Source: Natrinema salinisoli
GTDB taxonomy: Archaea > Halobacteriota > Halobacteria > Halobacteriales > Natrialbaceae
DNA length: 64,000 bases
Assembly (NCBI RefSeq): GCF_020405205.1
Contig: NZ_CP084469.1
Span: 1,488,001 to 1,552,000 of the forward strand
Direction: 5' to 3'
A model generated the notes under the pieces. That model worked only from the letters and a program-made list of their open reading frames with translations. It searched no databases and was not told where the DNA came from. Below are positions 24,810-33,520 of this stretch, in pieces (the first letter of the stretch is position 1; every line of letters starts with the position of its first letter). Position numbers and translations under genes: made by a program.

Positions 24810-25820
24810 TTATTTCACCGAATCGTACAGCGAAGCCACCTGGCGCATCCCCCATTTTCCGTACTCCAGACTGTAGTAGGTCCGCAACTCGGGATTGAAC
24901 TTCGCCTTGTAGCGATTGATGCGACGCGTGTCGGCGCCGACGAGGTCGTACGTCTCGAGGCCCCGCTCGAGGCCGTCGCTCATGATCGCCCAGTCGAGCA
25001 GATCGTTCGTCGGGATGTCGACGTCGGCATCGGTTCGAACGCCCCCCATCCACCTGCCCGTGTACTCGCCGTACTCGAGGGCCAGGATACCGCCGACGAA
25101 CTCGCCGTCGATGCGGAGGGTATACGGGCGGACGTGTCCGGTCGCCGATTCCGCGGCGAGATCGAGGACGAACTCGACGGGGACGCCGAACCCGATACCC
25201 TGGGACTCGTAGCGGTTCGCAACCTGCTCGTGGATCAGCCGGATCTCTTCGGGTCCGCCGACCTCGATCTCGTAGGCGTCGTCGTCGGTGTTTCGGATGT
25301 TGCTCCGCGCGTCGCTGCTGAACGTCATCAGGAGGTCGTCCCTATCGAGCGTGAGATCGACGGCGTAGGTGTACTCCGGGGTTTCGTCGTACTCGTTCCA
25401 CTTGAACGGCCGCGAGTCGGCGAAGGCCGGCGAGGTCCGAACGTGGCCGTACTTCGGAGCCAGTTCCGACTCGATCCACTCGAAGCAGCCGTCCATGAAG
25501 CGCTGCCGACGGCGCTCGCGCTTGCGCTGTTTCAGTTTGTCCATGTTCAGGAAGGCCGGCCCGAGATACGGAATCCGGAGGTGCGGCGGCGGGGAGAACA
25601 CCGTCGTGACGAATCCTTTCGTGATCTCGAACACGGGGAACAGACCGACCACCTCCTGCCCCTTGAACCCGATCAGGGGATGAAGCGTCGCATCGGCGTG
25701 CTCGGCTTGTACCCGGAGCGCTTCGTACTCGTGACACAGCGTTCCTTCCGGCGATCGCTCGACGTAGCCATTCCACTTGTCTAGGTCGTCGCCCGTGGCG
25801 AGACGGACTTCGATGCTCAT
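24810..25820 (-). CDS. FemAB-like GNAT acyltransferase (copy 1)
   Basis: 336 residues with two GNAT-like halves, as in FemAB and BioF2-like acyltransferases. Marked segments: WNGYVERSPEGTLCHEYE, VFSPPPHLRIPYLGPAFLN, FSSDARSNIRN, and INRYKAKFNPELRTYYSLE near the C-terminus. Bacterial FemAB proteins add amino acids from aminoacyl-tRNA to murein precursors; archaea lack murein, so here a surface polysaccharide or lipid-linked sugar is the likelier acceptor. A paralogue at 35716 shares the SPPPH, DARS and YKAKFNPEL segments. A weak motif variant (CTTACAAAG, 25898-25906 minus) is 77 nt upstream. Confidence 0.78.
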   Translation of the reverse strand: MSIEVRLATGDDLDKWNGYVERSPEGTLCHEYEALRVQAEHADATLHPLIGFKGQEVVGLFPVFEITKGFVTTVFSPPPHLRIPYLGPAFLNMDKLKQRKRERRRQRFMDGCFEWIESELAPKYGHVRTSPAFADSRPFKWNEYDETPEYTYAVDLTLDRDDLLMTFSSDARSNIRNTDDDAYEIEVGGPEEIRLIHEQVANRYESQGIGFGVPVEFVLDLAAESATGHVRPYTLRIDGEFVGGILALEYGEYTGRWMGGVRTDADVDIPTNDLLDWAIMSDGLERGLETYDLVGADTRRINRYKAKFNPELRTYYSLEYGKWGMRQVASLYDSVK

Positions 25821-26442
25821 TCCAGCGATCCCTCCGCGGTGACCGCTCGCGCGAGCAGCGTCCGATAGTCCATATCAACCGGCTCGATTCACACGCACTT
25901 TGTAAGCGTTCTATTTCCGTCATCCAATTCGAATTGTCTCGATTTCTGACAGATCGATCTTGCAGGCGGAAGCCGATAGGAACCAGTTACTGGGGCGGAC
26001 TGAAATTCGGCCGGGACTGCGTACTGATCGAGAATGTCGGGTATCCGTTTCACAATCCCGCCACAGCAGTGAATACTCAAACAGCGTCCTCGAGCGCCTC
26101 GAGCAGTGGATTAAACCGACGGGTGACGACGACTGACTAGTCGGTGTTCCGGTACGCAAACGACGCTGAAAAAAACGCGCTCGAGATCCGTTCGCCTACG
26201 TGCACCGGCGAAGCGGGTGTGTTCTCGTCGGACCTCTCCTCGCGATCGGTAGGTCCCGCCTTCGAACGCTATCGGATCCAGCCCCGACGGTGCTGGGGAC
26301 CGGTCATCGAACGACTTTCGGCACCGGATCGGTGCGCCACACCGTCATCAGCGTCGTCCCCGTCCACAGCGTGCGGACGAATCGATTCCGGACCGAGAAA
26401 CAAACCCGGAGCCGCTATCGTCTCCGTCGCACTGACGAGCAG
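25821..26442. other. Intergenic region, no gene supported
   Basis: 622 bases between the FemAB-like gene and the end of the beta-helix gene. It holds a weak motif variant at 25898-25906 and a short minus-strand stretch near 26085-26135 that reads like a gene's last residues (RRFNPLLEALEDAV, then stop) but has an upstream stop. That stretch may be debris from an older gene. Nothing else supportable. Confidence 0.5.
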
Positions 26443-27990
26443 TTACTCCCGAGCGTCGTACTCGACGTCGACCAGTGCGTTCCCGTTCAGCCAGAAGTCC
26501 GTAATGTCGCCGCTGAACCAGTAGGCATCCTTCGAATCGTCGACGGTGCCTTCGACGCTGTTGCCGCCGTCGATCGTGGCGTCTCCCTGGGTCGCTTTCT
26601 CGACCGTGCCGGAGGCCTCGAACGAGTACGCAGCCCGGTCGCCGGTTTCGGTCGCATCGATGACGAGAGCGTTCGACGGACCGCTGGAATCCTCGTCGTC
26701 ACCGTCGGACGTCGCGTCGATGACCTCCTCGACGGACATCTTTTCGCCGTCGAGCTCGACCCACATGACGTCCGGATCGTCGATGGTGATGGAGGTGACG
26801 GGACCGTGGACGCGGTACGCGTCGCCGAATCCGTTTCCGGTGAGCCCCTCGACGGTGGTCGTGCCGTCAGCAACGTCGATCGTGTCGTTTCCGTTTGCGC
26901 CGATCGAATTACCGGCGGGGGAATCGTAGTCAGCCGTTGCCTTCTCGACGTCACCCTCTACGACGAACGAGTACGTATCGTTGTACGCGTCCGACGAGGT
27001 CACGAACGCCAGGAGGTGGGAGCTCTCGGACGAATCAGGTTCTTCGTCCGTGGTGGTCTCGTCCGATCCGCTGGTTCCGTCGGTAGCGGTGCCGGCCGCG
27101 GCCGCTTCGGCCGACGTCGGTGCGCCCACGTCGGCCGGGCCGCGGTTGTTCGGTGACCCGGACGAGGAGCCGTGAATTTCGTTCTGGGAGCGCTCGAGTT
27201 GCTGGGTGCCCCAGCTGGTGTCGTTGACGGTCAGTTCACCGTAGGGGCCACCGGACTCCTGGGAGCCACTGCCGACGCGGATGTCGTAGCCGGACCCGCC
27301 GAAGTCACAGCCGTTGGCCTCGAGCTGATCGCTGAAGAGACACCAGAGCCCGCGGTCGCAGTTCCATGCGACGCAGTTCTGGACGGAGGAGCCGTCCGAG
27401 CCGATCCGAAGGCCCGAGGAGCCACAGTCGGCAGCGTAGGTGTTCTCGATCTGGACGACGCCGCCGTTGCCACGGTCTGCGAGACCGGGGCCGCTGGCGT
27501 AGATACCGTTGTCGGGGAAGCCCTGGATGTTGCACCCGCGGATGGTGAGCGTGCCGGAGTGATCGTTGTGGACGTATATCCCGCCGGGGTCGCCACCGCC
27601 GGCGGCACCGTCACCGAGATAGACGTTCTCGATGAGGCCGCTCGCGTCGGCGCTTTCGACCTCGACGATGATCACCTGACTGCCGGGGTCGTGATCCCAC
27701 TCACCTCTGACGCCGATGTTGCGCATCTCGAAATCGTCTGCGGTTGCGGAGATGCTGTAGCCGGCACCACTGGCCGTGATGTCGATGAGCTTGTTCTCCC
27801 ACGTTTCGCCGCTGGAGATGTCTTTTTCGAACGTTTCGCCCGGCGACACTTCGATTACGTCGTAGTCGTCGTCGGCGGCGACCGCTTGCGTCCCGAGTGC
27901 GAATGCACTGGCGACACCTGTGGCCGCTTTCAAATAGGATCGTCGATCGATGTGACCGATTCTCGCATTGTCCTGAGAGTCTTCGCTCAT
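26443..27990 (-). CDS. Tat-exported beta-helix protein with two C-terminal repeats
   Basis: 515 residues. N-terminal Tat signal IDRRSYLKAATGVASAFALG, then about 260 residues of right-handed parallel beta-helix: FEMRNIGVRGEW, IENVYLGDGAAGG, LTIRGCNIQGFPDNGIYASG and SSVQNCVAWNCDRGLW. A hinge GAPTSAEAAAAG and an acidic Thr/Ser linker follow, then two copies of a repeat domain of about 75-100 residues (YSFVVEGDVEKA...DAYRVHGPVTSI; YSFEASGTVEKA...DAYWFSGDITDF), ending VDVEYDARE. No C-terminal anchor. Extracellular; may bind, cut or scaffold polysaccharide. Paralogues at 46292 (no repeats) and 47934 (four repeats). Confidence 0.82.
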   Translation of the reverse strand: MSEDSQDNARIGHIDRRSYLKAATGVASAFALGTQAVAADDDYDVIEVSPGETFEKDISSGETWENKLIDITASGAGYSISATADDFEMRNIGVRGEWDHDPGSQVIIVEVESADASGLIENVYLGDGAAGGGDPGGIYVHNDHSGTLTIRGCNIQGFPDNGIYASGPGLADRGNGGVVQIENTYAADCGSSGLRIGSDGSSVQNCVAWNCDRGLWCLFSDQLEANGCDFGGSGYDIRVGSGSQESGGPYGELTVNDTSWGTQQLERSQNEIHGSSSGSPNNRGPADVGAPTSAEAAAAGTATDGTSGSDETTTDEEPDSSESSHLLAFVTSSDAYNDTYSFVVEGDVEKATADYDSPAGNSIGANGNDTIDVADGTTTVEGLTGNGFGDAYRVHGPVTSITIDDPDVMWVELDGEKMSVEEVIDATSDGDDEDSSGPSNALVIDATETGDRAAYSFEASGTVEKATQGDATIDGGNSVEGTVDDSKDAYWFSGDITDFWLNGNALVDVEYDARE

Positions 27991-28285
27991 TTCACGTTAT
28001 TCCTGATAGTATGAAGTTCTGAATATTCGCCTTCACATGACTCACATATATATGGGGAGTGATATCCGGGTCGGTGAATACGGAAATGAGTGACAAATAC
28101 GCCCGCTCAGACCCGCTCGGTTCGCAAGAGGTCAGGGAATAGAAAGCAATGGGCTCGGAGCGGGAGGAGACCGGAGTCAAAAAGGACGGAGAAATTTCAG
28201 GAGTGGTTGAGCGATTACAATGTCTTGTTTTGGTATGTTACGTTTGAGATAACGATATGGATCGATGAGTGTCCATACATCCATC

Positions 28286-29539
28286 ATGAAACGACGGGCG
28301 TATCTCGCGGCCGCAGTGATGGGGCTCGGCGGGTGTACTGCACAGCGCGACGATGCGAACGAGAACGGAACGAGTGGACGAGTGGACGAAACGGACGGCG
28401 AGAAATCCGATTCCGACGACGAGACGTCGACTGCTGACGGTGATTCGTCGCAAGCCATCGAGATCATCGACGATTTCGGCGATCTCTCCCGCTGGGACGT
28501 TCTGGCCGGATCGCTCGATGTCGACCGGAAGCGGGGAACCGACGGCTCACAGGCTGCAGTCCTCGCGGCCGCGGGAAGTGACCAACGGGTATCGATCAAA
28601 CGGGAGCTGTCGGCACCCCTGGACTGTTCGACGACGATTCCCGGAGTATCGATCGCCGTAGAGGAGTCTGTGAGACCGATTATCCAACTGTTCGATTCCG
28701 AGGGCGATCACGTGGAGTTCCGGCGTGGAATCAAGGGCGATCGCCGGAGTATGCGGTACGATTTCGGCCTCAGTGATATCGACGGTGATCCCGATCTTTC
28801 GGCGATCACCGAGATTCGGATCGCCCTCTGGGTCGGTGACCAGTCGAGAACGCTCCGGGTCGACGAACTCTTCCTCGCTCCGAAACCCGACACCGGGACC
28901 GTGATGATCCAGTTCGACGACGGGTACGAAACCGACTACACCGAGGCGCTACCGATCCTCGATCGGTACGGGTACCCGGCCGTCACGTTCGTCAATCCCG
29001 TGACGATCGGTACCGCCGACCGACTCGATCTCGCTCAGTGCAAGCGGTTACGGGACGCCGGTTGGACCGTCGGGAATCACACGTACTCTCACGCCCGCCT
29101 CGAGAACCTGACTCCGGACGAGCAGGCCGACGAAATCGGGAAAGCGAAAGCGTGGTTGCTCGAGCACGGCTTCGAACGCGGCGCGCGGTACTTCGCGTAT
29201 CCGTTCGGGGAGTGGGACGAACACACGCTCGAGATCGTCGACGAGAACCACGAGATAGCCTTTTGGGGCGGCGAAGACGTCTACGGACACGCCGTCAATC
29301 CGTTGTTATATCCTCGAGTCGGCGAGCCGTCGGCCGAGACGGCGATCGAGTTGCTCGAGAGAGCGGCGGCGTGGGGCGGGCACGTTGCGTTCCTTTACCA
29401 CGAACTCAGCGGTGAACTGCGCAGCGACTTCGAATCGACGATCGAGCACGCTCACGACCTGGAGTCGGCGGGCGAGATCCGATTCGTCACGCCGTCCGAT
29501 CTCGAGACGGAGCTGGCAGCGTATTCTCACACCGAGTAA
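28286..29539 (+). CDS. Secreted lipoprotein polysaccharide deacetylase (copy 3)
   Basis: 417 residues from ATG 28286 (an ATG at 28265 is also in frame). It begins MKRRAYLAAAVMGLGGCTA: twin Arg, short hydrophobic stretch and lipobox ending at Cys17, so a Tat-exported lipoprotein. An acidic linker leads to a beta-sandwich-like region (residues about 65-200, LDVDRKRGTDGSQA to FLAP). The NodB domain follows with VMIQFDDGYETDYTEALPIL, VGNHTYSHARLENLT, YFAYPFGEWDE and FLYHELSG, a complete metal and catalytic set. It likely de-N-acetylates polysaccharide outside the cell. Divergent from the beta-helix gene. Confidence 0.86.
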   Translation: MKRRAYLAAAVMGLGGCTAQRDDANENGTSGRVDETDGEKSDSDDETSTADGDSSQAIEIIDDFGDLSRWDVLAGSLDVDRKRGTDGSQAAVLAAAGSDQRVSIKRELSAPLDCSTTIPGVSIAVEESVRPIIQLFDSEGDHVEFRRGIKGDRRSMRYDFGLSDIDGDPDLSAITEIRIALWVGDQSRTLRVDELFLAPKPDTGTVMIQFDDGYETDYTEALPILDRYGYPAVTFVNPVTIGTADRLDLAQCKRLRDAGWTVGNHTYSHARLENLTPDEQADEIGKAKAWLLEHGFERGARYFAYPFGEWDEHTLEIVDENHEIAFWGGEDVYGHAVNPLLYPRVGEPSAETAIELLERAAAWGGHVAFLYHELSGELRSDFESTIEHAHDLESAGEIRFVTPSDLETELAAYSHTE

Positions 29540-29738
29540 TCGGCCACGGTGGGGTTGGTCCCGAGATCGGATGGATCGTCCCTGTCGCTGCGAGCGGTGA
29601 GACGGGGAGACGCGTTTCGGATAGTGTGGTCGAGACGGAGGCGGATCGTCCGAGAACCGCGATCGTTCCGGGGAACTCCGTCGATCGAATCCTCTCCGAG
29701 AGACTGGTAGCTGGGTGTTACTCTCATAAACGTCCACC

Positions 29739-29747
29739 ATTACAAGG
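29739..29747 (+). promoter_or_regulatory. ATTACAAGG, variant of the recurrent motif
   Basis: Plus-strand ATTACAAGG, 28 nt before the ATG of the large membrane protein at 29776. It has T for A at position 3, as at 9600-9608. Weak member of the set, kept because of its position. Confidence 0.35.
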
Positions 29748-29775
29748 AGGGTGTCAGCCGACGGACCGGTAACGA

Positions 29776-31578
29776 ATGTCGAGTCAGCGTTCGCAGACGA
29801 CGACGCCGAAAGAGAGTGGAGCGCTCGCGGTCGGATTTCTCGCACTGGCCGGTGCCATCGGTGTCGCCCACGTGACGCCAGCCGACGGCTACGAACTCTC
29901 GCTGTACGCGGGGACGCCGACGACGGTCTGGATCCTCCTCGGCGTCTCGTTCTGCCTGTCGCTGGCCGTCGCACTCGCGACGACCGCGCCATGGTACCGT
30001 CGCCTCTCGCTCTGTCTGGGCGCTGGAGCAGCGATCGCCTTCGTCGGGATGCCCGTCCTCCGCGGCTACCACTTCATCTCCGGTGGGGACGCACTCACGC
30101 ACCTCGGCTGGGCGCGAGGGATTCGGGACGGGATGTTCAGCCCGCTCGAGTTGCGATACCCCGGGTTGCATACCGTCTCGACGCTGTTTAGTACCGCACT
30201 CGGAATCGACCTCACGCACGCGATGATGCTCGTGATCGTGCTCCTCTTCGGACTCTTTTTCCTGTTCGTTGCGCTGTCGACCGACCTCGTCTTCGAAAAT
30301 CGATACAGCGTGACGGTCGGCGCGTTCTCGGCGTTTTTGCTCCTCCCGATCACGACACTCAGCACGTTTGTCACACCGCACCCAATGTCACAGTCGATTC
30401 TGTTCTCCGCAGTCATCGTCTATTCTCTCCTGAAGTATATGCAGGGAAACCAGGTGGCGGCATCGGTGTCTTCGCTCGGCGTGCTGTTGGCCATGTTGTC
30501 GATCGCAGTCGTCCTCTACCACCCGCAACTCGCAGCCCACTTGCTGGTCGTCTTCGTCGGGATCTGTGCCGTCCAGTTCCTCTTCCGCCGGTTCGGTTCG
30601 ACGACCCCGATCGCGACGCATCGATCGGTGTACGGGCAGACTGCGATCCTCACGGGCGGGTTTCTGCTCTGGGTCGCGAATCACGGGCTCCTCGTGGATG
30701 TGATCAGGTTCCACCTGGTCAGTACGCTCGAGTACTTCCTCGGTGGGACCGGGTCCGCGGGTGACGCCATCGATTCTCAGAGCAACTCGATCGCGCAGAT
30801 CGGTGGGAGCGTCGTCGAAATCGTGCTGAAGCTGCTCGGCCCGTCGCTCGTTTTCGGCGTGCTCGCCGCGTTGCTCGTGGGCTGGACGCTCATCGAGAAC
30901 GACGGTCGCCTTCTCCGGGAGACCGAGGGAGTGATTCACTACTTCACCGTCGCCCTCGTCGGGTTGGGCGGGCTGTTCGCCGTCTATTTCTTCGGATCGA
31001 CCGAAAAGATGTACTTCCGCGTGTTCGGATTCACACTGTTGTTCATCACGATCATGGGTGCTGCGGCGATCGCGTACGGGATGGACGCCCTCTCGAAGAA
31101 TCGGTCGACCACAGCCGTCCACAGTATCGCCGTTCTCGGATTCGGTGTGCTACTCGTCGTCTCGCTGCTCGCGGTATTTCCGTCGCCGTATATCTACGGT
31201 ACGTCTCCGCACGTGACAACGCAAGCCATGGACGGCCACGAAACCGCCTTCGACCGCGGAGACGACGACATCCCGTACATCGGCATTCGTAGCGGACCGA
31301 ATCGGTACGTGGACGCCACGACTGGCGACCTCGAGCGAACGGAACGCTACGAGGGGATCAGTGGGCCGGAAATCGAGGAGGGGATCAGCAGACAGTACGA
31401 GGACGATCGATATCTCGTCGTCAAGCAGCGCGATCTGGACCGGGAACTGATCGCGTTCAAGGAACTGCGCTACACCGAGGCGCAACTGAACTCGATCGAA
31501 TCACAACCGGGAGTCAATCGGGTACAGACCAACGGTGGGTTCGAACTGTACCACGTTCGCGGAACGGCGGACGCCTGA
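29776..31578 (+). CDS. Large polytopic membrane protein, GT-C-like (copy 1)
   Basis: 600 residues with about eleven or twelve hydrophobic helices (first near residue 16, last near 450) and a soluble C-terminal domain of about 140 residues, probably outside. After the third helix comes the loop SGGDALTHLGWARGI, with acidic residues where GT-C glycosyltransferases carry their catalytic acid, followed by YPGLHTVSTLFS. A paralogue at 43880 keeps GDALTHLGW and YPGLHTI and the extracellular C-terminal region (FDVYDELNYHEA there, IAFKELRYTEAQ here). A lipid-linked-sugar glycosyltransferase or polysaccharide polymerase is the best guess; no named family is certain. Confidence 0.75.
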   Translation: MSSQRSQTTTPKESGALAVGFLALAGAIGVAHVTPADGYELSLYAGTPTTVWILLGVSFCLSLAVALATTAPWYRRLSLCLGAGAAIAFVGMPVLRGYHFISGGDALTHLGWARGIRDGMFSPLELRYPGLHTVSTLFSTALGIDLTHAMMLVIVLLFGLFFLFVALSTDLVFENRYSVTVGAFSAFLLLPITTLSTFVTPHPMSQSILFSAVIVYSLLKYMQGNQVAASVSSLGVLLAMLSIAVVLYHPQLAAHLLVVFVGICAVQFLFRRFGSTTPIATHRSVYGQTAILTGGFLLWVANHGLLVDVIRFHLVSTLEYFLGGTGSAGDAIDSQSNSIAQIGGSVVEIVLKLLGPSLVFGVLAALLVGWTLIENDGRLLRETEGVIHYFTVALVGLGGLFAVYFFGSTEKMYFRVFGFTLLFITIMGAAAIAYGMDALSKNRSTTAVHSIAVLGFGVLLVVSLLAVFPSPYIYGTSPHVTTQAMDGHETAFDRGDDDIPYIGIRSGPNRYVDATTGDLERTERYEGISGPEIEEGISRQYEDDRYLVVKQRDLDRELIAFKELRYTEAQLNSIESQPGVNRVQTNGGFELYHVRGTADA

Positions 31579-32059
31579 CGACCCGGCGTTCACCGGGGGA
31601 TCAGTCGCTTCGAGGCCACGTCCGTCCGCGGTCAGTCACACTCGTCGTGGGACCGTCTCGCACGGCGGTGATCGCGTTCCGCCGAGACGCCCGTCCGATG
31701 CCGACGACGAGTATCGCCGTCTCCGTTCCGGTCGCTGGGTCATCGACAGTTCTCGAGCGGAACGGCCGATCGACCGCATTGTGGTTAGCTGATGAATAAC
31801 AATGGCCGATATGCTGCTTGTGTCAGCCGTCTATGGGACGATACAGACGACAAGTACTCGGTACGCGGGACCGGCCGAGCGATATCGTCGGTCGGTGCGG
31901 GGGTAGCGTTCTACGTCGATCCGCCGGCCGTCGACGTTCGTCTCCGCTCTCGCGTCCGCGGGCTGAGCGGGCTGCTGGTACCGCGACACCGAGGCGATAC
32001 TCCACGGATCCGGACTCACGGTACGGTCGCCGGCCGATCGGACGCGAGAACGACACGGC
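31579..32059. other. Intergenic region with an ATAACAAT site
   Basis: 481 bases between the membrane protein and the flippase gene. ATAACAAT at 31796-31803 on the plus strand matches the shorter form of the recurrent motif, 256 nt before the flippase start. No gene I can support. Confidence 0.5.
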
Positions 32060-33520
32060 ATGACAGTCACGGAGCAGCTGCGTTCGCGATTCAAGTCCGA
32101 GTTCGCCGGACGGATCGTCGCGATGATCTCCAGCGGCCTCCTGATGGTCCTGTTGGCCCGGCTACTCGGCCCGAGCGAGTACGGACTGTTGTTCCTCGCC
32201 ATCGCGGTCTTCGGAGTGCTCGGTATCGGGAGCAAACTCGGGATCGCGAAATCGTGCGCGCGGTACGTTACCGAGTACAAACAGAACGATCCGTCTCAGA
32301 TCCCCCACATCCTGCGCATCTCGATGCTGTTCAACGTCGGGACGATCCTGGTAGTGGGACTCGGCCTGCTTATCGGCCACCGCAAGTTGTCGGTCGCCCT
32401 GGGCGAGCCGTCCTTGGTCCCGTTTCTCCTGCTCGGCGTCCTCTTCCTCGCGTTTCAGGCGCTGGCGACGTTCACGCGACTCGTTCTCCAGGGGTTCGAG
32501 GAGATCAAGCTCGCGGCGACGCTGCACGCGGTCAATCGGGTTTCGCGACTCGTCTTCGCCGTCGGATTCGTCGTGCTCGGATTCGACGCCATCGGCGCGC
32601 TCTTCGGCTACATACTGAGTTTTATCGTCGTGGTGCTTCCCGGTCTGTGGATCGTCTACAGTCGGTTTTACCGCGGCCACGATGCGGCGACGATAGAGTC
32701 CGGCCTCCGACGACGGATCGGCGAGTACACGATCCCGTTGACGGCGACCAGCACGGCGAACGTCCTCGACAAACGGGTCGACACGATCCTCATCGGGGTC
32801 TTTCTGACGCCAGTCGCGGTCGCCTACTACGAACTCAGTAAACAGATCGTCGAATTCCTCGAGACACCGGTTTCGGCGCTCGGGTTCACGCTTTCGCCGT
32901 CGTTCGGTGCGCAAAAGGCGGACGGGAACATCGAGCAGGCCGCGCGGGTGTACGAAGAAGCGCTCACCCACTCGTTGTTGTTATACATCCCGGCCGCGGC
33001 CGGACTCGTGCTCGTCGCCGAACCGACGATCGGACTGGTGTTCGGCGAGGAGTATCTCGGTGCGGTCACCGTCTTGCAGGTCCTGTCGCTCTACGTGATC
33101 CTGCAGGCGATCACGAAGATCACCAGCAACGGCCTCGACTTTCTTGGACGGGCGAAAGATCGCGCGATCGTCAAGGGCATTACGGCGGTTCTCAACGTCG
33201 GCCTCAACGTCGTTCTGATCCCGCGGTACGGCGTCGTCGGCGCGGCGGTCGCGACGGTCTTTACGTACTCGATGTACACCGCCGCGAACGTATTCATCAT
33301 TCACCAGGAGTTCGGACTGCGTCTCGGACACCTGTTCCGGCGGCTGACGGCGATCATCAGCGTCACGCTCGTGATGGCCGCAGTCGTCTCGTCTACCAAC
33401 GACGCGATCGACGGCTGGGTGTCGCTCGCCGGTATCGTTACGCTCGGCGTCGCCGTGTGGGCAACGCTGTCGATCGCGACGGGACTCCTCGACGTTCAGA
33501 AGATCAGGGCAGCAACATGA
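32060..33520 (+). CDS. Oligosaccharide flippase, Wzx-like (copy 1)
   Basis: 486 residues with about 14 predicted membrane helices, typical of the polysaccharide transporter branch of the MOP superfamily. N-terminal LLARLLGPSEYGLLFLAIAVF and SCARYVTEYKQND, and mid-protein NVLDKRVDTILIGVFLTPVAVAYYEL, are family landmarks. It would flip a lipid-linked glycan to the outside. The paralogue at 50451 shares these segments. It overlaps the following methyltransferase-kinase gene by 4 nt, so the two are translationally coupled. Confidence 0.88.
   Translation: MTVTEQLRSRFKSEFAGRIVAMISSGLLMVLLARLLGPSEYGLLFLAIAVFGVLGIGSKLGIAKSCARYVTEYKQNDPSQIPHILRISMLFNVGTILVVGLGLLIGHRKLSVALGEPSLVPFLLLGVLFLAFQALATFTRLVLQGFEEIKLAATLHAVNRVSRLVFAVGFVVLGFDAIGALFGYILSFIVVVLPGLWIVYSRFYRGHDAATIESGLRRRIGEYTIPLTATSTANVLDKRVDTILIGVFLTPVAVAYYELSKQIVEFLETPVSALGFTLSPSFGAQKADGNIEQAARVYEEALTHSLLLYIPAAAGLVLVAEPTIGLVFGEEYLGAVTVLQVLSLYVILQAITKITSNGLDFLGRAKDRAIVKGITAVLNVGLNVVLIPRYGVVGAAVATVFTYSMYTAANVFIIHQEFGLRLGHLFRRLTAIISVTLVMAAVVSSTNDAIDGWVSLAGIVTLGVAVWATLSIATGLLDVQKIRAAT

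Noticed and set aside
26085-26135. Short minus-strand segment ending RRFNPLLEALEDAV, then stop
   Set aside because: Reads like the tail of a decayed gene, but an in-frame stop lies about 19 codons upstream and nothing further can be joined to it; too short to name.
29305-32985. Two further TTGTTAT heptamers (near 29306 and 32977)
   Set aside because: Both lie inside clear coding sequence (deacetylase and flippase) and match only seven bases, so they were not counted as motif sites.
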